Below are positions 46,205 to 57,532 of a DNA stretch of 64,000 nt, one piece after another. Position numbers and translations under genes: made by a program. Within the stretch, counting starts at the first letter, position 1. Each line of letters begins with the position of its first letter. The DNA is from Capsaspora owczarzaki ATCC 30864 (taxonomy: Eukaryota > Opisthokonta > Filasterea), in NCBI RefSeq assembly GCF_000151315.2, contig NW_011887296.1, positions 322,380 to 386,379 of the forward strand, in the 5' to 3' direction. Below the pieces are notes generated by a model. That model was not told where the DNA came from. It worked only from the letters and a program-made list of their open reading frames with translations, and searched no databases.

Positions 46205-47152
46205 TTATGGTTGTGCGGCAGGACTCTTTGTCGTCGTGGGGGCCTTTTTGGGAGCAGCCGACTTGGCAGCAGCAGACGCGGGTGCCTTGGTTGCAGCAGA
46301 CGGCTTTTTGGCCTTTGTGGTAGCAGCAGCAGCGCCCTTAGTCTTGCTTGCTGCTGGCGACGACTCTGCGGCTGGCTTGGCGGAAGTAGAGCCAGCAAGC
46401 TCGTTCAAGTTGATTCCTGAATGTCGGAGGCCCAAAACGCACGCGAGCAGCCTGCCGTGGAGCTTGTGGCCTTGCAGATCGAGCTCGGCGTGTACGACGC
46501 CAGCCTCGAGCATGCGCTTGGCGAGCAGACGGCCCGTGTTGTACGCGGCAGACGTGTTGCCTGTCGAGTACAATGCCGTCCGCAGAATGGGCTCGCGTGT
46601 CGACGCCGAGATGAGGAGGTGGTTGTTGGCGTGCTGCAGCGAGGCCGTGAAAGCGCGGCTCTGCTTGACCATAAAGACGCGGTGGTAGAAGCCCTTCTCG
46701 CGGATGGCGCTACCGAGGAGCTCTTCATTGCGAGGGTTGAGATTGGTGTACGGGAAGAAGGCAGGCGGTGATGCAGCAGCAGCGCCAGCAGGAGCGTGTG
46801 CACCCTCCTTGGCTGGCTTGGCGTCTGGCTTGGTCTGCTTGGCGTCTGGCTTGGTCTGCTTGGTCTGCTTGGTCTGCTTGGTCTGCTTGGTCTGCTTGGT
46901 TGGATCAGCAGCAGTAGCAGCAGCTGGCTTGCTTGGCTTGGCAGCAGTGGCAGCAGTGGCAGAAGCGGCTTCAGCTTTGGCGGCTGGCGTGCTCGGCTTG
47001 CTTGGCTTGGCTGCAGCAGCCGTCGAAGCCAGTCGCAATCCGGATGCAGTGTGTGGATTGGAGATCGCAGAGGTGGGCGCTGTGGCGTGGGCGCGAGCAG
47101 CAGCAGCCAGCGCAGTGGTGCACGCACGAGTGAGCGCGTGTATGAAGACCAT
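46205..47152 (-). CDS. MRPL18: Mitochondrial large-subunit ribosomal protein uL18m
   Basis: Single exon, 315 residues. The N-terminal ~45 residues are Ala/Arg-rich without acidic residues, as in mitochondrial presequences. An Ala/Lys/Thr/Pro linker with five TKQ repeats precedes the uL18 core (about 135-240): NPRNEELLGSAIREKGFYHRV, LLISASTREPILRTALYST, and AAYNTGRLLAKRMLEAGV, which match MRPL18. The C-terminal 75 residues are a basic Ala/Lys tail not seen in the human protein. Convergent with NLE1 (183 bp). Confidence 0.85.
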   Translation of the reverse strand: MVFIHALTRACTTALAAAARAHATAPTSAISNPHTASGLRLASTAAAAKPSKPSTPAAKAEAASATAATAAKPSKPAAATAADPTKQTKQTKQTKQTKQTKPDAKQTKPDAKPAKEGAHAPAGAAAASPPAFFPYTNLNPRNEELLGSAIREKGFYHRVFMVKQSRAFTASLQHANNHLLISASTREPILRTALYSTGNTSAAYNTGRLLAKRMLEAGVVHAELDLQGHKLHGRLLACVLGLRHSGINLNELAGSTSAKPAAESSPAASKTKGAAAATTKAKKPSAATKAPASAAAKSAAPKKAPTTTKSPAAQP

Positions 47153-47842
47153 TGGGAAAAAACGACTGAAAACGGATGTCTGAACTGGAACGAGAATCTC
47201 AGACTGAGGAAGATATCAACGATGGAGAGAATGTGCAACAATGTCAAAATCAAAACTCGGAAGTCTGGTGACGGGAGTCAAACTGTCAAATGAAACTGTA
47301 GAAACACGCTGAAAGAGCTCGAACAGCAACAGTTCGGATCCAGTGTCTGATCCACAGGTCGACTCGGTTTGAAAAGTGGTGGTGCTCGTGGTGAAGATTG
47401 CTGTGAACGCCCAAAGCGCACCGAATTTGACTGCAGAGAATTGAAAAGACTTCTATCAGACAGTGCTTTTGTGCGTCGATTCGTGCGTTGGCGTTGTCTG
47501 AACAGTCTCGTCAGTCGGACACCTTTCGCTTTGCCCTGCAATGATTCACGATGAGCAAGTTCCCCGAGTTTAATGACGTTTTGCTGCTTAGCACCTCCTT
47601 CGTTGCGATGCATTTCCTGGTCGAACGCGCTTTTCTCTCTCAACGTTTGTCATTCCCTCATTGCCACTCCGTCTCTGCTGTTCACAAAGCGCATCATTGA
47701 GCAAAACCAAGCCCCTTTTGTAAACGTCATCACCTTGAAATTTCGATCAACAACAACAACAACCAAATGTAAATAAACAAAAACAAAAAAGAAGCACCGC
47801 GACCAGTTTTTTTTATTTCAAAAAGATTCGATACGCTTTGGG
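47153..47842. other. Divergent gap between uL18m and the TKL kinase gene
   Basis: 690 bp separating divergent starts; short ORFs only. It contains a CAA stretch near 47748-47762. Promoters of both genes are expected here. Confidence 0.55.
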
Positions 47843-50776
47843 ATGGCGTTGGACGCTATCGCACTTGCGTTAGAGGCAGCGAGAGCCATTGCATACGTGG
47901 TAGAGCTGGTGCAGTGCAACAAGCAGCAATGCATGCGCCTCGCGAATCGCGTCAGGACGATCGTTCCGGCGGTTGAAAGTCTGAAAATGACACACGCAAG
48001 CACCCAACCCGAGACGGTCTCGGCGCTCGTTGCACTCACCATGACCCTCAACGACTGCTATGAGCATTTGGAGGCATACACGCGGGCGACCTGGGCAAGA
48101 CGCGTTCTGTCGTGCGGCAGTGACCACGAGAAATTCGAGGACTTGAATGAACGTTTGAGCCAATGCATTCCGGCATTGCACCTCTCGCTCCACGTCGCGC
48201 AGCTGTTCGACCGCGAAGACGACCAGCGGGATGTTGCTGCGGACTTTGCGTACATCGAGGCGCATCAGCGAGAGGTACTCGACGCCGTCGCGCGACTCTG
48301 CGAGGGTGTCGACCAGGTCGGCGTTCATGTTGACTTGGTCCGACACAGTGTTGAACGCATTGGCGATCGCAACGATGCCGCGGTCGCCCAGGTCCTGGAC
48401 AGGCTTAGGTCACTGGACAATCGCGTCAACAAAAGGCTCGATCATGCACTCTTGCCGCCGCAGCCGTCGGGTGGCAGCCCTGGCCCAATGCGGCAGGCGT
48501 CCCCCGATCTGCCCGGAAGTTTGGTAATTCCGGCGTCCGAGCTTGTCGATATTCGGCTGTTGGGAGCTGGCGGCTTTGGTCAGGTTTGGCTTGCAAAGTA
48601 CCATCAAGACACTGTTGCAGTGAAGCGACTGCTGGTCAAGACGCTCGATTCGGCCGCCATGGACGACTTTCGCAAGGAAATGGCCGTCCACGCTGGTCTT
48701 CGCCACCAGAACATTGCCATGGTTATGGGCGCCTGTGTGGAGCCAGGACACTTGGCGATTGTGCTCGAGTATGCGACCAATGGCACCCTGTTCCACGTGC
48801 TGCAGGATGTGGCTGCCTTCCCGCAGTTGCCACAACACTTGCGGGATCGCATTCTGCTGGAAATTGCCCGCGGCATGGCATTCTTGACGCATAAGAGCAT
48901 TCTCCACCGAGACTTGAAGTCGCCAAACGTCCTGATTGATGGGGACATGCACGCCAAAGTCACCGACTTTGGGCTGGCTCGCGTCCGATCGGACGTCTCC
49001 ACCAAGACCGCTTCCCAGCAGAAAAATACGGGCACCCTGCAGTGGGCCGCACCAGAATTGCTTGTACTTGAGCCTGCGACGCCAACAGAGAAGGCCGATG
49101 TATACTCCTTCGGTGTGATTGCCTGGGAAGTGTTGACGCGAAAGCTGCCATACGAAGGGGTACCAGACTGTGTTATTCGAGACGCCGTCTCCCGCGGTGA
49201 TCGTCTTGTCGTCCCCGACCAGGCCAATCCCATATTACGTGCCATCATTACTCAATGCTGGACGCACGATCCCGTTGGGCGGCCAACGTTTGAGCAGTTG
49301 GTAGCGATTCTCGCTCCTGTCGCCCGCTCTGAGGCAAGTCTCGTGGCGGAGTCCAGTAAAAGTGTGACTCACACCAAGCCGCCTACAAACCACGAGGAAG
49401 CAACGCCACCGGCTACCACTCTTGTCAGACGCCGGGCTGCTCCTAGGCCACCGCCACCAATTCCACCCCGACCTGCCATACTGACTCCACCGCAAACCCC
49501 GACGCGCGTCGATTCATCAAACACTGCAAAGCCCATCAACAAGCCCTCCTTGCCTCCCAAAGTACCCCCGCGGCCCTCTCAACTCGGACACTCCATCGAC
49601 GCGACCTCAAAATCGATGCCCAGCCAGCCACAAATCACAGCGCCAGGCCAGGCTTCCTGCGATATTGCCCAAGGACCGCGATCTGCGCCGCTTTTGGCCA
49701 CCTCCACGACAGCATTCTTTGCGCGCAACAGCGTGGAGGCATCGCGTCGTCCTTCGGCGCCTGCTTCATTGCTGCTTCCCGCGACGTCAAGTACGAGCTT
49801 TGGTGCGCCCAAGTTGGAGGTCGTGTCCGATGTCCCAGCGCTGGACGGCGCGCCAGTGGTGCGTCAGATCGATGCTCTTCGCGAGCGTGCCTTGCAAATG
49901 CAGCGACAGGGCGAGCTTGTACCTGCGAAACAGCTGTTTGAGCATTGCATGGGTTTGCAGGAGAGAAACTTTGGCAAGTCCCACCTCCAGGTCGCTTGTG
50001 CGGCGACCGACCTCGGTCGCGTGTGCTTTGCCTTGAGTGAGTACGCAATGGCCAGAGCCATGTTTGAGCGAGCACTGGCGATATCCGAGCGCGATTTGGG
50101 GCAAAACCATGTGCGAGTGGGGATTATCGCGCATGAGCTTGGCCGGACGTACTTTGAACTTGGCCAGTACTTGGCTGCGAAAAAGCTCCTCTCGCGGGCG
50201 CGTGCCATTGCCATACACAAGAATGGGGAGACGAGCATTCAAGTTGCCATCGTCCAGGTCGATATTGCGCGCGCCTACATGGGTCTGCAGGAAGTCGAAA
50301 AGGCCAAGACACTGCTGAAACAAGTGCTGCCCGTGTACGAAGGCCATTTCGGCGAACACCATCTCTGCGTGGCCAACGTGCTGCGAGAGCTGGATCGGGC
50401 ATATACGACGCTGGGCAACACGAAAAAGGCCGAGCAGACGCGATCCCGTCTGAGTCTGCTCCTTGCACAGCGAGTGTCTACAACGGATCGCAATGTCCAG
50501 CTCTTGTGCAGCTCGGCGCCAAGCACTGCGCCTCTGTGCACCAAGTACCAGACCCCTACCGTTCATACAGAGACGTCAAACCCCATCGACACGAACTTTG
50601 TGTATGCTCTGTGGGATTATGCAGGGCGGGTGCCGCAAGAGCTGAGTTTCAAGTCCGGTGAGACGTTCACCTTGCTTGACTCGCCTCGTCCTGGCGGCAG
50701 CTGGTGGCGAGCGCAGTCGAATGTCTCGCACCAGATTGGCTACATTCCGTCCAACTTTGTCGCCCGAATGTCGTGA
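47843..50776 (+). CDS. TKL kinase with MLKL-like N-terminal bundle, TPR repeats and SH3 domain
   Basis: Single exon, 977 residues, no introns in the coding part. Residues 1-150 are all-helical with the pattern of the MLKL/HeLo-like four-helix bundle (ALEAARAIAYVVELV...LVALTMTLNDCYEHLEAY...LNERLSQCIPALHLSLHV), then a brace-like helix (about 150-200). The kinase domain (about 235-490) has all catalytic residues: GAGGFGQVW, VAVK (Lys261), HRDLKSPN (Asp357), DFG (375-377), LQWAAPE. A proline-rich stretch (about 530-580) has several PPxPP SH3 ligands. Residues about 676-875 hold four to five TPR units of the long 42-residue kinesin-light-chain type. Residues 915-977 are an SH3 domain (YALWDYAGRVPQELSFKSGE...WWRAQ...GYIPSNFV). 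Family parts are clear; the combined role is inferred. Confidence 0.9.
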   Translation: MALDAIALALEAARAIAYVVELVQCNKQQCMRLANRVRTIVPAVESLKMTHASTQPETVSALVALTMTLNDCYEHLEAYTRATWARRVLSCGSDHEKFEDLNERLSQCIPALHLSLHVAQLFDREDDQRDVAADFAYIEAHQREVLDAVARLCEGVDQVGVHVDLVRHSVERIGDRNDAAVAQVLDRLRSLDNRVNKRLDHALLPPQPSGGSPGPMRQASPDLPGSLVIPASELVDIRLLGAGGFGQVWLAKYHQDTVAVKRLLVKTLDSAAMDDFRKEMAVHAGLRHQNIAMVMGACVEPGHLAIVLEYATNGTLFHVLQDVAAFPQLPQHLRDRILLEIARGMAFLTHKSILHRDLKSPNVLIDGDMHAKVTDFGLARVRSDVSTKTASQQKNTGTLQWAAPELLVLEPATPTEKADVYSFGVIAWEVLTRKLPYEGVPDCVIRDAVSRGDRLVVPDQANPILRAIITQCWTHDPVGRPTFEQLVAILAPVARSEASLVAESSKSVTHTKPPTNHEEATPPATTLVRRRAAPRPPPPIPPRPAILTPPQTPTRVDSSNTAKPINKPSLPPKVPPRPSQLGHSIDATSKSMPSQPQITAPGQASCDIAQGPRSAPLLATSTTAFFARNSVEASRRPSAPASLLLPATSSTSFGAPKLEVVSDVPALDGAPVVRQIDALRERALQMQRQGELVPAKQLFEHCMGLQERNFGKSHLQVACAATDLGRVCFALSEYAMARAMFERALAISERDLGQNHVRVGIIAHELGRTYFELGQYLAAKKLLSRARAIAIHKNGETSIQVAIVQVDIARAYMGLQEVEKAKTLLKQVLPVYEGHFGEHHLCVANVLRELDRAYTTLGNTKKAEQTRSRLSLLLAQRVSTTDRNVQLLCSSAPSTAPLCTKYQTPTVHTETSNPIDTNFVYALWDYAGRVPQELSFKSGETFTLLDSPRPGGSWWRAQSNVSHQIGYIPSNFVARMS

Positions 50777-50961
50777 ATGCAGGAAAGCGTTGTTTTGTTT
50801 TTGTTTGCTTTTGTTTGTTCTTTGTTTGTTTCTGAGATTTCAATTCTGTTGTTCGTTGTTTGTTCGTTGATTGCTGCTCAGGCGTCCCATTATTTGTTAC
50901 TATCATCTTCTTGACTATTGTTATTCCAACCGCATTCAGTCTTTAGTTTTGAGTGATTGGA

Positions 50962-52526
50962 ATGGCTGGGTATCGCGGAGGAGGCAACGCGTATTACAGC
51001 GATCGCCCAGCGCCGCCGCCATACTACAACAACAACAACAATGGCCGGGACCGAGACCGCGACCGCGACCGAGATCGAGATCGAGATCGAGATGTGCGCG
51101 ACCATCGAGACCACCGCGACCACCGAGACGGCCGAGACCACCGAGACAACCGAGACCGAGACCGAGAGCGCGACGGCTACTATGAGCGCGACGGACTGCG
51201 CGGCGGCGACCGACCGAGCTACCGAGACCGCATGGACTATGGCGGTGGCTATGCTCCACAAGGACCGCCACCAGGAGGACCACCGCCAGGGCCACCGGGA
51301 CGCGGCGGTCCTCAATCAGGCGGCAGCGAGCCCAGCAATAGCAGAGATCGCGGGTATTACCAGCAAGCAGGGCAGCATCCGCATCCGCCACAGCCACCAC
51401 TGCCGCCGCATGGATACGCAAGCCCAATGCAGATGAACAGAGGGTACCCGCCGCCGCCGCAGCCGCAGCAGGCGTACGCGGGAATGGGTAGCGACCAGCG
51501 GCCAGCTGCTGCCACCCAGGGCGATCTCCCCCCATGGCTCAGGTCGCAGCCAATGCAGTCACACCATATGCAAGGGCATGGATTGCAAGCACAACAGCCG
51601 CCGCATCCAATGTACGGAGGCCTGGCAGGGTACAGCGGCTTTGGCTTGTTGCCTGCGCACTATTCACAATCTGGCAAGCCACTGTCAGACCCCACTCATC
51701 CACAACAGCAACAGCAACAAGCACAAGCGCCTCCACCGCCGCCGCCGCCAATAGGTGCATCGTCAGGACTTGCTGCGGGCAACGGAAATTCGTCGCAACA
51801 GCCGCCACCGCCGCCTCCAGAACCCGCTCAACCTCCGCCTCCTCCTCCACCAGCGGTGTCGTCACAGGCATCGGGCGGTGCTGCAGCAACGTTGGGAGTG
51901 GCACCGCCACCTCCGCCGCCTGCCTCGCCTCCTCGAACGGGCGGCAATCCTGCCGCGGATCTGCCGTCGACCAGCGGTGGTGAAGCCTCTTCCTCGCAGC
52001 TCGCACCACCGCCGCCCAGCCAGCCAGCCACCGCTGCGCAAATACTCTCAGCCATGGGAATTGTACCTCCTTCGACTGAACAACTGGTCCACTTTCCCCC
52101 AGGACTTGTTGGACCTGGGTTGGGGCCAGCATTCCTCGCGCCCTTGGCCTCCATGCCTCCATCCATTCGGTTACCGTCGCGAGATGCCGTTGCTCACTTG
52201 ACAAACTGGCCGACTGATGCTCAAGACAAGCAGGTGAGCTCACAGCGCTGAAAAACGTGGCCGAAGTTGTGTTGTGGTTGTCGTTTGATTCATTGAAGAT
52301 GTCATTCTTTGCTTGGTCATCTTTCTTTCCTTTGCTGTAGCAATGGCACAATCTCGCCGATGGCCGCCGTGTCAAGACTGACATTGACACACCTTCGGTA
52401 GTAGCTCTCAAGAAGGCGCAACAACGGGTTGAAGCAGCCAAGCTGAATACGCGGTTTTACGACACACAACTCAAAGTCCTCAAAACCCAGTCTTCCTATT
52501 TGGAGCAATTTGGCAACTATCCATGA
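50962..52526 (+). CDS. RD-repeat, proline-rich protein of unknown function
   Basis: Two exons, 50962-52233 and 52341-52526 (485 residues). Near the N terminus (about 30-75) is an Arg-Asp dipeptide tract (RDRDRDRD... then RDHRDHRDG) of the kind found in nuclear RNA-processing proteins. The middle is rich in Pro, Gly and Gln with poly-Pro blocks that could bind SH3, WW or profilin. The C terminus (exon 2) is a short helical segment (VVALKKAQQRVEAAKLNTRF...LKTQSSYLEQFG). A nuclear RNA-related role is a guess from composition. The start is the ATG at 50962 (MAGYRGG). Confidence 0.75.
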
Positions 52527-52676
52527 GTGCTTCCAATTGAATTGCAAATCCTCCCCCCCCCCCTTTGTTGTTTGAAAACAGATTGTTAAAGCATTAACCA
52601 AACCAATTACAAGTTGTTGTCAAACGCAACATCACTTTTCCAACACTGCCTTCGCTTGAAGAATTTGGCATTGATA

Positions 52677-54297
<1,621 letters not shown>

Positions 54298-54575
54298 TTT
54301 CTGAGAAAAAACAAATGTGAAACGAGGAATGACGAGTGAGATGTATTGCAGTGGGACTGTCATAACTGAATGGCTGAGAGTCGATACAGTCGAGGCGACT
54401 GTTTGAGATGTGTTGCAGTTTCAATCCAACGAAATTCCACAAAAGTCCAACGAAACACACTCACCTCACTCAATGACACGCAATCAAACTTTGATATTAT
54501 CATACTGTGTTTACCAAGTCTGACATTTTGAGCTTGTTGTTTGTTTGTCAGCCAGCCAGTCTTTCTTCTTTCATT
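54298..54575. promoter_or_regulatory. Shared upstream region of PDXK and the carboxypeptidase
   Basis: 278 bp between divergent start codons. No specific motif recognised. Confidence 0.5.
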
Positions 54576-57253
54576 ATGTTCAAGCTTGCCATTGCCGCGC
54601 TCGCGGTGGTCGCAGTGGTCGCCTCCGCTGTCGCCAACCCCGACGCCGAGTTTGTCTCCCACTTTACCGAAAAGTCCCTCCGCGACGTCGGCACCAACGA
54701 GTCCATCTGCGCCTCCAACGTCAACTCGTACGCAGGCGTAAGTTTTTTTGTGAATGGTCTGCTCGCTCCTTTTTTGCTGCAGCCCCCAATTGTGCTGACT
54801 CGCTCGCTCAGCAGTCGCGTCCCAAATCTTCCCATTGACCCATTGCCATCCCTCCTTCCCCCTTGTGAGGGGTCGAAGGCGGGGGGGGGGGTTGCATGCG
54901 GTCTGGAAGATGCGAGCATGTGTTTTTCTTCTTTTTTTTTTTTCTTCTTTTTTTTCCGTTTGACATGTGCTGCCTGCTGCCTGCTGCTGTTGCCTCGCTC
55001 GACCGTGCCCCTCACCTACTGTGCCTCTGATTTTTGCCCACTCGTGTTTGTCAACTTGTCGCTTGTAGTACTATGCGTTGACTGCCACCAAGCACTACTT
55101 TTACTGGTTCTTTGAGTCGCAGCAAAACCCGAGCACTGACCCCGTGATCCTCTGGCTGACTGTGAGTTGGTTGGTTTTTTTGATTGCCTTGCCTTGTGGT
55201 TGACTGGTTTTTCGTTCTCAACTCACCGTTCGCTGTGGCGTGTTTTTCGTTTGATCTTGTGTGTGTGTCGTGTTGTGTGTTTTGACAGGGCGGGTGAGTT
55301 TGACCTGGCTGTGTGTTGAGCTTGCTTGGCTGTGAAGGACAAATGCGGTTTATTTTGATGAGTCCCCCGCCTCGCTTATCACGACGATTGAGTTCGAACC
55401 GTGACCTCGACACAATAACACCACGGAGAAAAATGCATGATGATCATGATGATGATGATCATGGTGATGATCAACGCAAAGGAGAAGAAGAAGCAGAAGA
55501 AGAAGAGGCAAGAGGAACATCCGTGAAACAAAAGAAACAAAAGAAAGGGTGTCAACTCCGACCACCAGGCGGGTTAAACGGAGAAACGCATGGCTCACCC
55601 GAAAAAACATCAAAACCAACTCTGATGAAATGCTGAAAACAAAAACGTTCAAGTTGGGGAATCCGATTGCAAAAAAGGAGAAAAAGATTGCGGATAAACA
55701 ACAATCGAAAAAGTCTCAATGCTGATTTTTGTGTGTGATCGGTCCAATGTAACAGCCCTGGCTGCGCTTCTGAGCTCGCCCTCTTCTACGTAAGTTCACC
55801 TCCGTTGTGGGTAATGGCAAAACTGTGGTGAACATGGAATTGACTCGCTTTGGTTTTTCTGCTTTGTGTTGTTTTGTTTTGTTTTTCCGTTGTTGGTTTT
55901 GTAGGAAAACGGCCCTTGCACCATCAACGACGACCTCAGCACCAAGGCCAACCCTTACTCGTGGAACACTTTTGCCAACTTGGTATGTTGAGAAATGCGT
56001 ACAAACATCAACTTTTTGGCTTGAAAATCACCAACCATCCTCTGCACCATAGCTCTACGTCGACAACCCAGTCGGTGCTGGCTTCTCGTACGGCCTCTTC
56101 CCCGTCGACTACGACCGCAACGAGGACCAGATCGCCAACGACCTGTACAAGTTCATCCAGGATTTCATCACTGCCCACCCCGAGTTTGCCAAGAACGAGT
56201 TCTTTGTCTTTGGCGAGTCGTACGCCGGTGAGTGCAGATTGTGTGCCCACGTTCGTTGTCATACCTGGCCACGCTCAGTGTCGTCCCAAGATTTCATGCT
56301 CATCATCACAACCTTTTGGTTGCTTCTGCTGTAGGACACTACGTTCCCGCTCTCGGCTACAAGATTTACACTGCCAACCAAGGCTCCGAGGGCAAGTACA
56401 AGATCAACCTCAAGGGCATTGCCATCGGCAACGGTCTGACTGGTAATGGCTCCTGAACAAGCCCAAAAAAAAAACGCGCAGTGTTGTTCTCTTTGTGTTT
56501 ATTTTTATACTAACCTGGTCGTCGTCGTCGTCGTCGTCGTCATGCGCAGACCCCGAGGTCCAGTACCGCTACTACCCCGAGTACGCTTTCAACAACCCCG
56601 TCAAGCCCCTCATCACCCAGGCTCAGTACAACACTGCTCTCGCCGAGGTCCCCGGATGCATTGCTCTGATTGCCAAGTGCCAGAACGGCACCATCGCCTG
56701 CTTTGAGGCTGAGACCCTTTGCAACAGCGAGCTCCTCTCGCCCCCGCTGTCCACTGGCGTCAACCAGTATGACATTAGCAAGAACTGCACCTACCCCCCG
56801 CTCTGCTACGATTTCGACAACCTCAACCGCTTCCTCGCCCAGACCACCGTCCGCGACACGCTTGGCGTTGGCAAGCACACTTGGTCGCAGTGCAACAACC
56901 TTGCGCACGAGTTCCTCACCTTCGACTGGATGAAGAACTACCAGGACAAGGTTCCCCCGCTTCTTGCCAGCAACATCACCGTCCTCGTCTACAACGGTGA
57001 GAACGACTTTGTTTGCAACTACAAGGGCAGCAAGGCCTGGACTCTTGCCCTCGACTGGGCCGGCAACTCTGGCTTCAACGCTGCTGGTGACCACACTTGG
57101 AACGGTGCTGGTGGTGTCGCTGCTGGCCTCGCTCGCTCGTACGGCGGCCTCACCTTCCTCCAGGTCTTCAAGGCCGGCCACATGGTCCCCCTCGACCAGC
57201 CCGCCAACGCTCTTGCCATGGTTGCCTCCGTGGTTTCGCACACTCCGTTCTAA
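54576..57253 (+). CDS. Secreted or vacuolar serine carboxypeptidase (S10 family)
   Basis: Eight exons: 54576-54737, 55069-55161, 55289-55293, 55756-55789, 55905-55982, 56053-56227, 56335-56442, 56550-57253 (452 residues, 1,359 nt). A signal peptide ([17 protein letters not shown]) is followed by the S10 fold: [58 protein letters not shown] (Ser180), [19 protein letters not shown] (Asp371) and [11 protein letters not shown] (His429). Several N-x-T/S glycosylation sites. Third exon is 5 nt (see separate entry). The mature enzyme would act in the lysosome/vacuole or outside the cell. Confidence 0.96.
55289..55293 (+). other. 5-nt microexon of the carboxypeptidase gene
   Basis: GGCGG lies between a consensus acceptor (TTTTGACAG) and a consensus donor (GTGAGT). 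It supplies Gly-Gly of the invariant LTGGPGC oxyanion motif and restores phase (exon 2 ends in phase 0, exon 4 needs phase 2). Omitting it deletes the motif and shifts the frame. Confidence 0.85.
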
Positions 57254-57532
57254 ACCAATCAGGTGTCTCAACAGATGGTTGTTGGTTTTTTTTTTCATCA
57301 AAATAAAGTAATCAAACAGTATTTTTTCTTGTCTTTTGACTGCTGTGCAGATTCCGCCATCATCACCATCATCGTCATCAACAACAACAACATCGGCTTG
57401 ATGACTTGATGAAGCACCGTCGTTGTTTGGAGAGTTGCTCCCGATCACAAACGAAGCACAATGAAAACAAAACAAAAAAAACACACACACTTTCTGCAAA
57501 TAATAAGTTCAGCATCTCGAGCCGTCCATCCG

